DNA of 64,000 nt from Pseudonocardia halophobica (lineage in GTDB: Bacteria; Actinomycetota; Actinomycetes; Mycobacteriales; Pseudonocardiaceae): NCBI RefSeq assembly GCF_027922425.1, contig NZ_BSFQ01000027.1, positions 35,959-99,958 on the forward strand, in the 5' to 3' direction. A program made the position numbers and the translations under genes. This document shows positions 17,450 through 27,720 of this stretch, in pieces. Numbering within the stretch: the stretch's first letter is position 1; each line of letters begins with the position of its first letter. The notes under the pieces were generated by a model. It was not told the origin of the DNA, did not search any database, and saw only the letters and a program-made list of their open reading frames with translations.

Positions 17450-19365
17450 CCGCCCTTCGCGACCTGCCCGCCGGCGAGTTCGAGGCCCGCTACGGCGGAG
17501 ACCGGTTCACTGCTGGCGTCCTCGGCAACCGGATGCGCTACATTGTCGACCACATGTGCGCCGGCCTGCTGAATACGGCGTTCTCCCCAATCCTGCGGGA
17601 CTGGTACGACTTCGGCGCCACCATCTCCGGCCCGCCCGAGCAGGGCTACCCGGTGAGCGCGGTGAGCAATTCCCTCGCTGTTTTCCTGGGTACTATGGGC
17701 GACGCCGTGCGGACCACAATCGTTGAGTACGGGCCGGACGAGGTGGCCGAGGGCGACGTGATCATCGCCAACGACCCCTACCGGATTGGCAACCACGTCA
17801 ACGACCTGTGCTTCATCCGCCCCGTCTTCCACCAGGGCAGGCTGGTCTCCTTCGTGACAATCCGCGCACACCAGCTCGACATGGGCGGTGTCGTCCCCGC
17901 AGGTTTCAGCGCGACGAAGCGGAACTCATACGAGAACGGGCTGGTCATCAGCCCGATGCGGCTCTACGCGCAGGACAAGCCGGTCCGCTCGACCTTCCAC
18001 CTGATCTTCGACAACGCCCGCATGGCGGCCCTGCTGCATCCGGACATGAAGAGCATCTACCAGGCCCTCCTCCTCGCGGAGCGGCTGATCCTGGAGAGCG
18101 TTGAGCGCTACGGCGTGGACGCCTACCTCGGGGCGATCTCTTACACCTGCGACGCCTCCGCCGAGGCAATGAGCACTGCGTTGCGCGAGTCGCTGCCGGA
18201 CGGGATCTACGAGGCCGAGGAGGGCATGGACGCGGACGGTGTCGACGACACCCTCACCTACAGGCTTCGCATGCGGATCGCGAAGCACGCCGACCGTGTC
18301 GAGGTCGACCTGTCTGGAACCTCCGAGCAGGCCCGAACGTCCATCAACGCGTCCGCGCTCGACGCCAAGACTGCGGTCGTTGTCGGGCTGAAGATGCTGC
18401 TCGACCAAGCCTCGCCCTTCAACTCAGGATCGTTCCGCGCGGTCGACCTGGTGGTACCGCCCGGCACGTTCTGCAGCGCCACTCCGCCGGATGGCTGCGT
18501 GTTCATGTACGGCGAGGTCTCGATGCTCGTCCTCAATGCCGTCTACCGGGCGCTGTCCCAGGTACTGGGGGAGAACGCCGTCGGCGGGGACTTCGGATCA
18601 ATGATGATGCACAACGCGAGTGGGGTCCGTGACGACGGCACGCCCTGGGCCGCGGTCGGGGACTGCGGCGGCGAGCACGGCCCGTGGGGCGCGAGCCGCG
18701 CGGGCGACGGGGACAGCTACTCGGTCAGCCAGCTCGTCAACTGCATCGACCCGGCCACCGAGGCGACCGAGGCGTCCGCGCCGGTGGTGCTGCTGCGCAA
18801 GGAGTACGCAGTGGACACCGCGGGCGCAGGAGCGCACCGCGGGGGCGCGGCCGTCCGGCGGGACACCCTGTTCCTGCTCGCAGGTGAGCACTGGTCCAGC
18901 CCCCTTCACACCCGCTCACCCAGCGGGACCGGGGTGCACGGCGGCGCCGACGGCGTCGCACAGGCCTGCTGGATGTTCCCTCCGGAGTCCTTCGACGTCG
19001 CCGCAGCGCAGGACCTACTGGGTACCGGGCCGGAGGTCTACGCAGGCTCCCAGCCGATCGGCGGCGTGCTGCACCCGGACACGAAGTGCCTGGACCCCGA
19101 GGGCGAGTACCACTACTTCGCCTCGAGCCCGCTCTGGCGGACCACACCACGCACCATCTTTCGCTATCAGACGGCGGGTGGCGGAGGCTGGGGAGATCCA
19201 TGGAGCCGCGATCCCGAGCGCGTGCTGCGCGACGTTCGGGACGAGTACGTGTCGATCGAGGGTGCGCGGCGGGACTACGGCGTCGTCGTCGAGGGCGACC
19301 CGGCGCGGTACCCCGAACAGCTGCGGATCGACCACAAGGCCACCGTTCTCCTGCGGGCCCGCTGA
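17446..19365 (+). CDS. Hydantoinase B/oxoprolinase-like subunit (HyuB family)
   Basis: 639 residues from GTG 17446. Typical HyuB segments are visible: DWYDFGATI, GDVIIANDPYRIGNHVNDLCFIRPVF (metal-binding Asp and His), VRAHQLDMGG-like RAHQLDMGGVVP, and a C-terminal GGGGWGDPW. It forms the catalytic partner of the HyuA-like subunit encoded just upstream. Length is at the upper end for HyuB and shorter than acetone carboxylase alpha. The stop overlaps the ATG of the second luciferase-like gene (TGATG), so translation is coupled. Confidence 0.88.
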   Translation: MTALRDLPAGEFEARYGGDRFTAGVLGNRMRYIVDHMCAGLLNTAFSPILRDWYDFGATISGPPEQGYPVSAVSNSLAVFLGTMGDAVRTTIVEYGPDEVAEGDVIIANDPYRIGNHVNDLCFIRPVFHQGRLVSFVTIRAHQLDMGGVVPAGFSATKRNSYENGLVISPMRLYAQDKPVRSTFHLIFDNARMAALLHPDMKSIYQALLLAERLILESVERYGVDAYLGAISYTCDASAEAMSTALRESLPDGIYEAEEGMDADGVDDTLTYRLRMRIAKHADRVEVDLSGTSEQARTSINASALDAKTAVVVGLKMLLDQASPFNSGSFRAVDLVVPPGTFCSATPPDGCVFMYGEVSMLVLNAVYRALSQVLGENAVGGDFGSMMMHNASGVRDDGTPWAAVGDCGGEHGPWGASRAGDGDSYSVSQLVNCIDPATEATEASAPVVLLRKEYAVDTAGAGAHRGGAAVRRDTLFLLAGEHWSSPLHTRSPSGTGVHGGADGVAQACWMFPPESFDVAAAQDLLGTGPEVYAGSQPIGGVLHPDTKCLDPEGEYHYFASSPLWRTTPRTIFRYQTAGGGGWGDPWSRDPERVLRDVRDEYVSIEGARRDYGVVVEGDPARYPEQLRIDHKATVLLRAR

Positions 19366-20303
19366 TGCAGCCCTACGCGGCAGGGAGCGTCGCCCTGGGA
19401 CTGCACCCTCCAAACGCGGGCGCGCACGACCAGGTCGAGGCCGTGCTTCGACAAGCGGTGGCCGCGGAGTCGGCTGGCTTCGCCGGCGCCACGCTCAGCG
19501 AGCACCACGCGGGCTTCCCCGGCTACCTTCCTGCCCCGCTACTGGTCAGCAGCTGGATTCTCGCCGAAACCACCCGTCTGTGGTCCGGCCCGACCCCGAC
19601 GTTGATCACGGTGCGCAACCCCGCGCTGCTCGCAGAGGAGATCGCCTGGACCGCGGCCCGCTATCCAGGCAGGCTCGGTGTGGCCGTTGCGGCGGGCTAC
19701 ACGCCGGCCGACTTCACCACGCTCGGGCTGAGCCAGGAGGGCCTTGCGCAGCGTTTCGCGGACGGAGTCGCCACACTGCGGCGGACGCTCGCGGGCGAGG
19801 GTCCGCTCGCCGCCGATCCCGCGATCGCCGCGCTCGCCACCGGCTCCATACCGCTGCTGCACGCCGCCCACAGCGCCTCCGCCGCAGCGAAGGCGGCGGA
19901 GCACGGCACCGGCATCCTGCTCATCGGCTCGGACGACGCCAGCCGTGCCGGACGCCTCACCGCGGCCTACGCCGCGGCGGGCGGGTTCGGCCCACGGGTC
20001 TGGATCCGGCGGGTCCACCTCGGAGACGTCCCGCAACGCGTGCTCGACGAGCTGGAGCGGGCATTCGTCGGCCACGATCGGTCCCGAGGCGGTGCGCTGA
20101 ACGACGTGATTACCGGCGGGCCCGCGGAGATCGTCGATCGGCTGCTCGCCGAGACCCGGGCCCTGGGCCCCAACACGGCCCTCAACCTGAGAGTGCAGCT
20201 CCCAGGCCTTGGCCAGGGCGCCGTACTCGAGCAGATCGCCGCGCTCGGCGCAGACGTGCTTCCTGCGCTCGCTCACGAATGGAGTTCCCGTGCCGCACTC
20301 TGA
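19365..20303 (+). CDS. LLM class flavin-dependent oxidoreductase (short)
   Basis: 312 residues from ATG 19365. It is a luciferase-like TIM-barrel protein, with AVAAESAGFAGATLSEHHAG near the N-terminus, ITVRNPALLAEEIAW, and a C-terminal ITGGPAEIVDRL segment. It is about 80 residues shorter than the LLM protein at 8246 and only distantly similar. The cofactor could be FMN or F420, and nothing visible decides this. Its last 14 bases overlap the GTG of the next SDR. Confidence 0.82.
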   Translation: MQPYAAGSVALGLHPPNAGAHDQVEAVLRQAVAAESAGFAGATLSEHHAGFPGYLPAPLLVSSWILAETTRLWSGPTPTLITVRNPALLAEEIAWTAARYPGRLGVAVAAGYTPADFTTLGLSQEGLAQRFADGVATLRRTLAGEGPLAADPAIAALATGSIPLLHAAHSASAAAKAAEHGTGILLIGSDDASRAGRLTAAYAAAGGFGPRVWIRRVHLGDVPQRVLDELERAFVGHDRSRGGALNDVITGGPAEIVDRLLAETRALGPNTALNLRVQLPGLGQGAVLEQIAALGADVLPALAHEWSSRAAL

Positions 20304-21066
20304 CCGACCGGTTGCCCTGGTCACCGGTGGTTCCTCCGGGATCGGAGAGGCCACCTGCCGACTGCTCGCCGCCCAAGGCCACCGCGTGGTCGTCGGGGGG
20401 ACGGACCCGCACCGGACCAAGACCGTCGCCGACTCGGTCGACGGCGTCGCCCACACCGCTGACGTGAGCGACTCCGGCCAGGTCAACGCCATGGTGGAGG
20501 CCGTGCTGCGCGATTTCGGCCGCCTCGACGTCGTCGTCACCGCTGCCGGGACCGACGACCCCGAGACGAAGGCCGTCCTCGCCGAGCAAATGCGCGCCGG
20601 GGGCCCGATCCTACGCACCCCCGACCTCACCGACACGGCCTGGCGCCGGCTCATGGCGGTCAACCTCGACGGCACGTTCTTCGTCGTCCGGGCCGCGGTG
20701 CGAGCGATGCTGCCCGCGGGCCGGGGGGCAATTGTCACGGTCGCCTCCGGGGCGGCATACGAGACAATTCCCGGCTACCCGAACTATGCCGTGTCCAAAG
20801 CCGGCGTCGTCGCGCTGACCCACAGCGTAGGCAAGGAGATGATCGGGCACGGCATCCGCGTCAACGGCGTGGCCCCGGGCCTGGTCAAGACGCCGATGCT
20901 TACTCGGTCGCCGTCCGGGCTCAAGGGGCGGCCCGGCGGACACCCGCACCGCACCCACGCCGAGCCGGAGGACATCGCCGCTGTGATCGGGTTCCTCACG
21001 TCCGACGCCGCTGTAAACATCGCGGGCGAGATCATCATCGCAAACGGTGGGCGGGCGACGGCTTGA
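20290..21066 (+). CDS. SDR family oxidoreductase, paralogue of the 2461 gene
   Basis: 258 residues from GTG 20290. It has TGGSSGIG, then TAAGTDDPETK in place of NNAG, the same long linker ending ILRTPDLTD, NLDGTFF, a Ser in VASGAAYE and YAVSK. The C-terminus GEIIIANGGRAT matches the GEVVIANGGRNT of the gene at 2461. Unlike that copy, the residue after beta-2 is Gly followed by Thr-Asp (VVGGTD), which could loosen the NAD preference. The stop overlaps the TTG start of the next SDR remnant. Confidence 0.87.
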   Translation: MPHSDRPVALVTGGSSGIGEATCRLLAAQGHRVVVGGTDPHRTKTVADSVDGVAHTADVSDSGQVNAMVEAVLRDFGRLDVVVTAAGTDDPETKAVLAEQMRAGGPILRTPDLTDTAWRRLMAVNLDGTFFVVRAAVRAMLPAGRGAIVTVASGAAYETIPGYPNYAVSKAGVVALTHSVGKEMIGHGIRVNGVAPGLVKTPMLTRSPSGLKGRPGGHPHRTHAEPEDIAAVIGFLTSDAAVNIAGEIIIANGGRATA

Positions 21067-21799
21067 GCACCCTGACCTTTGATTTCACCGGCCGCACGGT
21101 CGTCGTCACGGGAGCAGCCCGCGGCGTCGGAAGGGCGATCGCCGACCTGTTCCACACCTCGGGTGCGACGGTTGTCTGTGTGGACGCCGACGCCGCCGCC
21201 CTCGCCGCCACCGCAGAGGAGATCGGCGCCGTCGCCGTCGCAGCGGACGTCTCGGACACCGCGGCGATTGAGGCGCTGTTCGAGCAGGTCGTCGCCGACA
21301 CCGGCCGGGTCGACGTCGTCGTAAACAACGCCGGGATACTGCGCGACGGGATGCTCTGGAAACTCAGCGACGCCGAATGGGACGCCGTCCTGGCGGTCCA
21401 CGCGGCGGAACCTTCCGGACGACCCGAGCCGCCGTGCCGCACCTGCGCCGCCAGGGCGGCGGCCGGATCGTCAACGTCACCTCCTACAGCGGGCTGCACG
21501 GCAACGTCGGCCAGGCCAATTACGCCACCGCCAAGGCCGGAATCATCGGGTTCACCCGGACCGCGGCCAAGGAGCTCGGCCGCTTCGGTATCACCGTCAA
21601 CGCCATCTCACCCAACGCGGACACCCGCATGATCGCATCGATTTCCCCGGAGCGGCGCCGCGAAATCGAGGCGACCATTCCGCTCGGCCGCTTCGGCGAC
21701 CCCGCCGAGATGGCTGCTGCGGTTGCCTTCCTGGCTTCTGATGGCGGCGCCTACATTACTGGTGCTGTGCTGCCCATCGACGGCGGCCTCTCCATCTGA
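21063..21799 (+). pseudogene. FabG-like SDR with a single-base frameshift
   Basis: The first part reads from TTG 21063 (TGAARGVG, ADVSDT, NNAG) to about 21404. The continuation GGTFRTTRAAVPHLR, VTSYSGLHG, YATAK and ITGAVLPIDGG is in the next frame and ends at 21799. One missing base in the GCGGCGG run near 21404 restores a complete protein of about 245 residues with all SDR catalytic residues. It resembles 3-oxoacyl-ACP/3-hydroxyacyl-CoA dehydrogenases and sits directly before a thiolase, the expected order for a beta-oxidation end. Either a recent mutation or a base-calling error is possible. Confidence 0.8.
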
Positions 21800-21815
21800 T
21801 CCCTTAAGGAGGACA

Positions 21816-22940
<1,125 letters not shown>

Positions 22941-24031
22941 GGGGCAGTGGTGGCTCAGTTGGCAGCGACCCAACGGTCCGATGTAATCGGCGAGATGGGG
23001 TTCGCAGGGGCATCACCGGATTGAGCAGCCGCGACATGAAACGTCGCCGTGGGCGGCGAAGCGGGCGAGGCCTTCTGCTCGCAAAGTCAGTGAGCTTTGT
23101 GACGGTCTCGCCATAAGCAGAGGGCCGAACCCGAGCTCACAAAACAATGTCGAGCTCCAAGGTTCCGCCGCCCAAGCCCGGGAGGCGGAGCTACGTGCTT
23201 GCTTAGACGGTGCTTTCCGGCGATGCGTGCATGATCTGTTCTTGCGTGAGGACTTCTAAGGTCGTAATAGCTGCACGGGGTCGGGCACACGGGCGACCCT
23301 AGCGGGTATTACCCGGGATTCCGTTTGTTATGCCAGGTAATGACTGACGCTTGCGAATGGTGAATAGCGAGGTTGAGTTACTGCCGCGCAATGGCAGAAG
23401 AGCGATATAGATGAACTCGGCATTCCCTTGCGGATGGCGTAGACTCATTCGGTTGCCGTCCGGCTGGCTCGCGGTACGGCGGCAGGATCAGTGCTTCGTT
23501 CGCAAGCGCCGGTACGGTCCACGCATCAGGGGCGGACCACCTGCGCCCGCCTTACCACGGCAACAAGCCGATAATCCAGATTAGGACAATCCGGCAGCTA
23601 GGCGGCCGGATCCTGGCGCCCTGGCGCATGGACCGGTACCGGTGCTTGCGGACGAAGCCCTGATCCCGCCACCGCACCGCGAGCCAGAATCGCAGAGCAG
23701 GCACGGGAAGTCGCCCACGTACTGAGCCAGCGAAGTAGAAGCCGGGTTCTTGCGCGCCCAGCCTCGTCAAACTCATAACGCGTCCGCGGCCGGTACCCCA
23801 CGAACTTTTCGCAAGGCCATGACCTGCGGCTTCTCGGCAGGATCAATGCGCGCTGCAGGGGCCGAGCAGGCCTCGGTACCCAGATCGGACGCCTCCAGGG
23901 AGCTCGGGCCGGGCCCTGCGGGTTCGTCGGCTCCTGCAAGCCCAGCTGACGAATTCTGCGGTTTCTGCGGTTTCCGCGGCGGGAAGACACGTGCTCGGGC
24001 TGGCGACGACCGACTTGGTGGCTTGCCCAGA
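22941..24031. other. Gene-poor, less GC-rich region between thiolase and IS256 element
   Basis: About 1.1 kb without a credible gene on either strand. Base composition is visibly less GC-rich than the neighbours, for example around 23260-23460. I see a short perfect stem TCGCCG-TGGG-CGGCGA at 23043-23058, which might end thiolase transcription, and three tandem 9-bp units of the type TTCTGCGGT at 23954-23980. No tRNA-like clover-leaf was found. It resembles decayed or imported DNA around an insertion hot spot. Confidence 0.5.
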
Positions 24032-25439
24032 GTTGCGTCCCGTGGCGTGGTGTAGGTCCAGGCCCTGACGGCGTGGGTGAGCGCGTGTAGGGGGCCATCG
24101 TGCGACGGTCAGCGAGACCGGCTCAAAGGTGCTCGCGAAAGGACACGACGCACGATGACCCTGGACCAGTCTGCCCTGCTCGAGGTGCTGGAGACACTCA
24201 AGGCTGCACATGTCGAAGACCGAGTGCGCTCCGCAGCGGAGACGATCTATCAGGCGCTGATCGAGGCCGAGCTCAGCTCGGTGATCGGTGCTGGCCCGCA
24301 TGAGCGCACTGAGTCCCGCACTGCGCAGCGCAAACGGCCACCGCCCGCGCACCCTGACCACAACGGTCGGGGACCTGGAGCTGCGCATCCCAAAGCTGCG
24401 CACCGGCTCGTTCTTCCCGTCGCTGCTCGAGCGGCGCCGCCGCATCGACCAAGCCCTGTTCGCGGTGGTCATGGAGGCCTACCTGCACGGGGTCTCCACC
24501 CGCAAGGTCGACGACCTGGTCCGCGCCCTCGGCGCGGACACCGGGATCTCCAAATCCGAGGTGTCGCGGATCTGCGCCGACCTCGACGACGAAGTCGACG
24601 CGTTCCGCGACCGGCCGTTGGCCGACCAGGCGTTCCCGTATGTGTTCCTGGACGCGACCTACTGCAAGGCCCGGGTCAACCGCTGGGTGGTCTCCCAGGC
24701 GGTGGTGGTCGGCACCGGGGTGGCCGCCGACGGGCGCCGCGAGGTGCTCGGGTTCGCCGTGGGCGACTCCGAGGACGGGGCGTTCTGGACGCAGTTCCTG
24801 CGCTCGCTCAAGGCCCGTGGGCTCGGTGGGGTGCAGCTGGTCATCGCCGATGCCCACCTCGGGCTGCGCCACGCCGTGCAGGCGGTGTTCGCTGGGGCCT
24901 CGGTGCAGCGGTGTCGGGTGCATTTCCTGCGCAACGTGCTGGCCCGGGTGCCGAAAGGGTCGGCGGAGATGGTCGCCGCGGCGGTGCGCACGATCTTCGC
25001 CCAGCCCGACGCCGAGCACGTCCACGAGCACTTCGAGGTCGTGGCCACCATGCTCGGCGCTCAGTTCCCGGTCGTGGAGGCGATGCTGCGCGAGGCCGAG
25101 CCGGAGCTGCTGGCCTTCGCCGCGTTCCCGGTCAGCCATTGGAAAAAGATCTGGTCCACGAATCCGCTGGAACGGCTGAACAAGGAGATCAAACGCCGCA
25201 CCGACGTGGTCGGGGTGTTCCCCAACCCGGCGGCGCTGCTGCGCCTGGCCGGCGCGGTGCTCGTCGAGGCGCACGACGAGTGGCAGGTCGCGGATCGCCG
25301 CTACCTCTCCGAAGGCTCCATGGCCGCTCTCCGCGCCAAGGCTGAAGACGAACCAGTAGCGCCCGGCGAGCTCGTCGCGGCATCATCAGCGACAAGCTGA
25401 CCGCCGCGCACGATCTACACCACCCCATGGGGCGTCATC
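24032..25439 (+). mobile_element. IS256-family insertion sequence with flanking direct repeat
   Basis: An element of about 1.4 kb. The left terminal inverted repeat includes 24037-24058 and the right one 25412-25433, matching at 18 of 22 positions when one is reverse-complemented. The 10-bp direct repeat CTTGCCCAGA flanks it (24022-24031 and 25440-25449), close to the 8-9 bp duplication IS256 elements make. Joining the flanks recreates GCTTGCC-CAGACC-GGCAAGC, a perfect 7-bp stem, so the target was a hairpin. The exact ends are uncertain by 1-2 bases. Confidence 0.78.
24155..25400 (+). pseudogene. IS256-family (Mutator type) transposase, one frameshift
   Basis: The N-terminus from ATG 24155 (MTLDQSALLEVLETLK) reads to about 24331. 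The remainder, from NGHRPRTLTTTVGDLELR to the stop at 25400, is one frame over. One extra A in the CAAAC at 24331-24335 accounts for the shift; corrected, the protein is about 415 residues. The DDE residues are intact: Asp in VFLDATYCKAR, Asp in LVIADAHLGL, and Glu in NPLERLNKEIKRR. Programmed frameshifting is not typical of this family, so the gene is probably inactive unless the extra base is an error. Confidence 0.82.
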
Positions 25440-26224
25440 CTTGCCCAGACCGGCAAGCAGCCCCCCGGCATACTCGCCGGCCCGCCGCCGCGGCTCTGAC
25501 CTGGCTGGCTGGCTCGACATGAGCCCTACCAGCGCGTCCAACTCTACGACCCACTCGTCGACTGAACCGCGCCGGCGTGTCCGGAATGTCGGGGAGGCCG
25601 AAGGATTCCTGTGGCTAGGCAGAAGTCGGCCAGCAGGCCGGGGACCGGTCGGCCGAGCAAGGTGACCTTGGTGCCGGGTGCGTCCGGCGACCGACGAGCG
25701 CGACCCCGTCGGCCGTCGCGGCCTCCACCAGCTGTTGAGCGAACTGCTGGTGATCAATCCGAGCCCACAGCCTGGGCTCGATCGTGTCGGTCATCGCTGG
25801 TCCTTCCCAGCGGCCACGCCCGGAGCTCGAGACCACTGACGCCGGACTCGAAGGCCCGACCCTGTGAGCAGCACGCCGGGCGGCCCACGCCCCTCGTCGC
25901 CGCGCCACGGTTCACCGTCGCCGACACTTGGTTGCTCACCATGCTGCTCATCGCCTCGCGGTGCTCAGCCTCGTCCCGAGCCTCACGCTGCCCGGAGAGC
26001 GGGCCGGACCTGGACCTCAGCTGGCGATCATGGGCGGCCGAGCGGAACGCCGCTGTTACCTGGGCGGCCGTCTGCGATACTCGGCAGCAACCTCTCGCAA
26101 CGTCATCCTCATCTCTGTGCACCGTGCACAGCGTCTGCCCGGCAAGTATCGCTCTCAGGGCCAGTGACCCGGCCGTTCGCCGCTGCTTCACTGACTCAAC
26201 CCCCACATGAGAGACGGTGATCAC
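25440..26224. other. Intergenic region between IS256 element and APC permease gene
   Basis: About 780 bases without a convincing gene. On the minus strand, 25615-25796 could encode a peptide starting MTDTIEPRLWARIDHQQ and continuing QLVEAATADGVALVG, which resembles the N-terminus of another Mutator-type transposase, but the frame is lost at once; treat it as a possible remnant. The 3' end holds the permease promoter and the dyad TGTGCACCGTGCACA at 26116-26130. Confidence 0.4.
26116..26130. promoter_or_regulatory. Operator-like dyad TGTGC-N5-GCACA upstream of permease
   Basis: The sequence TGTGCACCGTGCACA is a perfect dyad with 5-base arms, extended to CTGTGC...GCACAG with one more pair. The same 5-5-5 pattern occurs twice in the divergent promoter region at 28954 and 29059. 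It lies about 95 bases before the permease start. Binding by the PucR-type regulator encoded at 27721 is inferred from position only. Confidence 0.6.
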
Positions 26225-27703
26225 ATGACGGCGACGCCAGTCGTGCCCTCGGCGGACCCCGCGCGGTCCGCCGCCCCGGACGGTCTGAGCCGCGACAGCA
26301 TCGGGGTCGCGGGAATCGTCTTCTTCATCATCGCGGCGGCCGCCCCGCTCACCGTGGTCATCGCGCTGTTCCCGGTGATCATGGGTTCCGGCAACGGGGT
26401 CGGGACGGCCGGAGCGTTCCTCCTGGTCGCCGCGGTGCTGCTGGTCTTCGCGGTCGGCTACGTCGCGATGAGCAGGCACGTGCGCAACGCCGGAGCGTTC
26501 TACTCCTACGTCAGCCTCGGTCTCGGCCGTCCCCTCGGTCTCGGCGCGGCCGGGCTGGCGATCTTCGGCTACAACGCGATCCAGCTGGGGCTCTACGGCG
26601 GCATCGGCTACTACGCTCACGAGCTCGTCACCGGCTGGATCGGAGTGGACCTGCCGTGGTGGCTCTACTCGCTGGTCGCCCTCGCGGCCTGCCTCGCGCT
26701 GGGCGCCAATCACATCCACTCGGGCGCTCGGGTGTTGGGCGTCCTGCTGTTCCTGGAGACGGTCGTGATCGTCGTGCTGGACGTGGCAATCCTGGTGAAC
26801 TCGCCGACGCCGGCGTCCCAGTGGTCGTTCGACCCGATCTCGCCGACCACGGTGTTCGCCGGGGCGATCGGGGTGGCCCTGATGTTCGCGCACGCGTCGT
26901 TCATCGGCTTCGAGGGCAGCGCGATCTACAGCGAGGAGGCCCGCGACCCGCGCCGTACGGTGCCCCGCGCCACATACATCGCCGTGGTGTTCATGGGCGT
27001 GTTCTACGCGATCACTGCCTTCCTGATCGTGAACTCGTTGGGTGTGGGCAACGCGGTGGGAGTGGCTCAGGACTCCGGCGGTGACCTCGTGTTCGTGGTC
27101 AGCGACTCGGTGCTGGGCGGCTGGATGACCGGCGCTTTCCGCGTCCTGATCATCACGAGCATGTTCGCCGCGATCGTTACCTTCCACAACAACGTAGCGC
27201 GGTACCTGTTCTCGCTGGGCCGGCAGGGTGCGCTGCCCGCGGCGCTCGGCCGAACGCACGCTCGCAAGCAGTCCCCGGTCACGGCCTGCGTGGTGCAGAC
27301 GGTCATGGTCGGGCTGGTCATCGTGGTCTTCGCGATCGCCGGGCTCGACCCCTACGCTGCCCTGTTCACCTGGATGACCGGTATCGGCGCCGTCGGGATC
27401 ATCCTGCTGCAGTTCGTGGCGAGCATCGCGGTCTTCGTGTGGTTCCGCCGCACGAACCACGACAAGCGGGTGTGGAACACCGTGATCGCCCCGCTGCTTG
27501 GCATCGCGGGCCTCGCTCCGTTTCTGTGGTTCGCCCTCACCGAAATTGATGTCCTGCTGGGCACCGGCGGCTGGCTGGCCGCCCTGCTCGTTGGGCTCGT
27601 CTTCCTCTCCCTGTTGGGCGCGACGGTGTGGGGGCTGTGGCTCAAGCGGGCCCGGCCCGCCGTCTACGACGGGCTGCTCACCGGGGTGGGCGACCGGGCG
27701 TGA
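26225..27703 (+). CDS. APC family amino acid/amine permease
   Basis: 492 residues from ATG 26225; ATG 26207 is in frame but has no better ribosome site. About 12 membrane segments are evident. The helix-1 motif GIVFFIIAAAAPLTVV, the helix-6 region FIGFEGSAIYSEEARDPRRTVPRAT and the loop NNVARYLFSLGRQGALP are characteristic of the amino acid-polyamine-organocation superfamily. It imports an amino acid or amine across the cytoplasmic membrane. It ends 17 bases before the convergent PucR-type regulator. The shared dyad upstream suggests co-regulation with the catabolic operon at 29177. Confidence 0.9.
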   Translation: MTATPVVPSADPARSAAPDGLSRDSIGVAGIVFFIIAAAAPLTVVIALFPVIMGSGNGVGTAGAFLLVAAVLLVFAVGYVAMSRHVRNAGAFYSYVSLGLGRPLGLGAAGLAIFGYNAIQLGLYGGIGYYAHELVTGWIGVDLPWWLYSLVALAACLALGANHIHSGARVLGVLLFLETVVIVVLDVAILVNSPTPASQWSFDPISPTTVFAGAIGVALMFAHASFIGFEGSAIYSEEARDPRRTVPRATYIAVVFMGVFYAITAFLIVNSLGVGNAVGVAQDSGGDLVFVVSDSVLGGWMTGAFRVLIITSMFAAIVTFHNNVARYLFSLGRQGALPAALGRTHARKQSPVTACVVQTVMVGLVIVVFAIAGLDPYAALFTWMTGIGAVGIILLQFVASIAVFVWFRRTNHDKRVWNTVIAPLLGIAGLAPFLWFALTEIDVLLGTGGWLAALLVGLVFLSLLGATVWGLWLKRARPAVYDGLLTGVGDRA

Positions 27704-27720
27704 GGCGGCCGGGCGGACGG

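Noticed and set aside
23043..23058. Hairpin TCGCCG-TGGG-CGGCGA as the thiolase terminator
   Set aside because: Stem of only 6 bp, 100 bases after the stop and no U-tract; too weak for a separate feature.
23954..23980. Tandem 9-bp units (TTCTGCGGT type) as part of a CRISPR or VNTR
   Set aside because: Only three units without spacers; a CRISPR array needs longer repeats separated by unique spacers.
23598..24098. Minus-strand frame of about 166 codons before IS256
   Set aside because: No ribosome site, no family, partly inside the IS left end.
24331..24335. Programmed translational frameshift in the IS256 transposase
   Set aside because: IS256 elements normally encode one frame and no slippery heptamer with a downstream pseudoknot is evident; a one-base insertion explains it more simply.
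25615..25796. Possible N-terminus of a second Mutator-type transposase (MTDTIEPRLWARIDHQQ)
   Set aside because: Resembles the start of IS256 transposases for only about 30 residues, then the frame is lost; kept only as a note in the intergenic entry.
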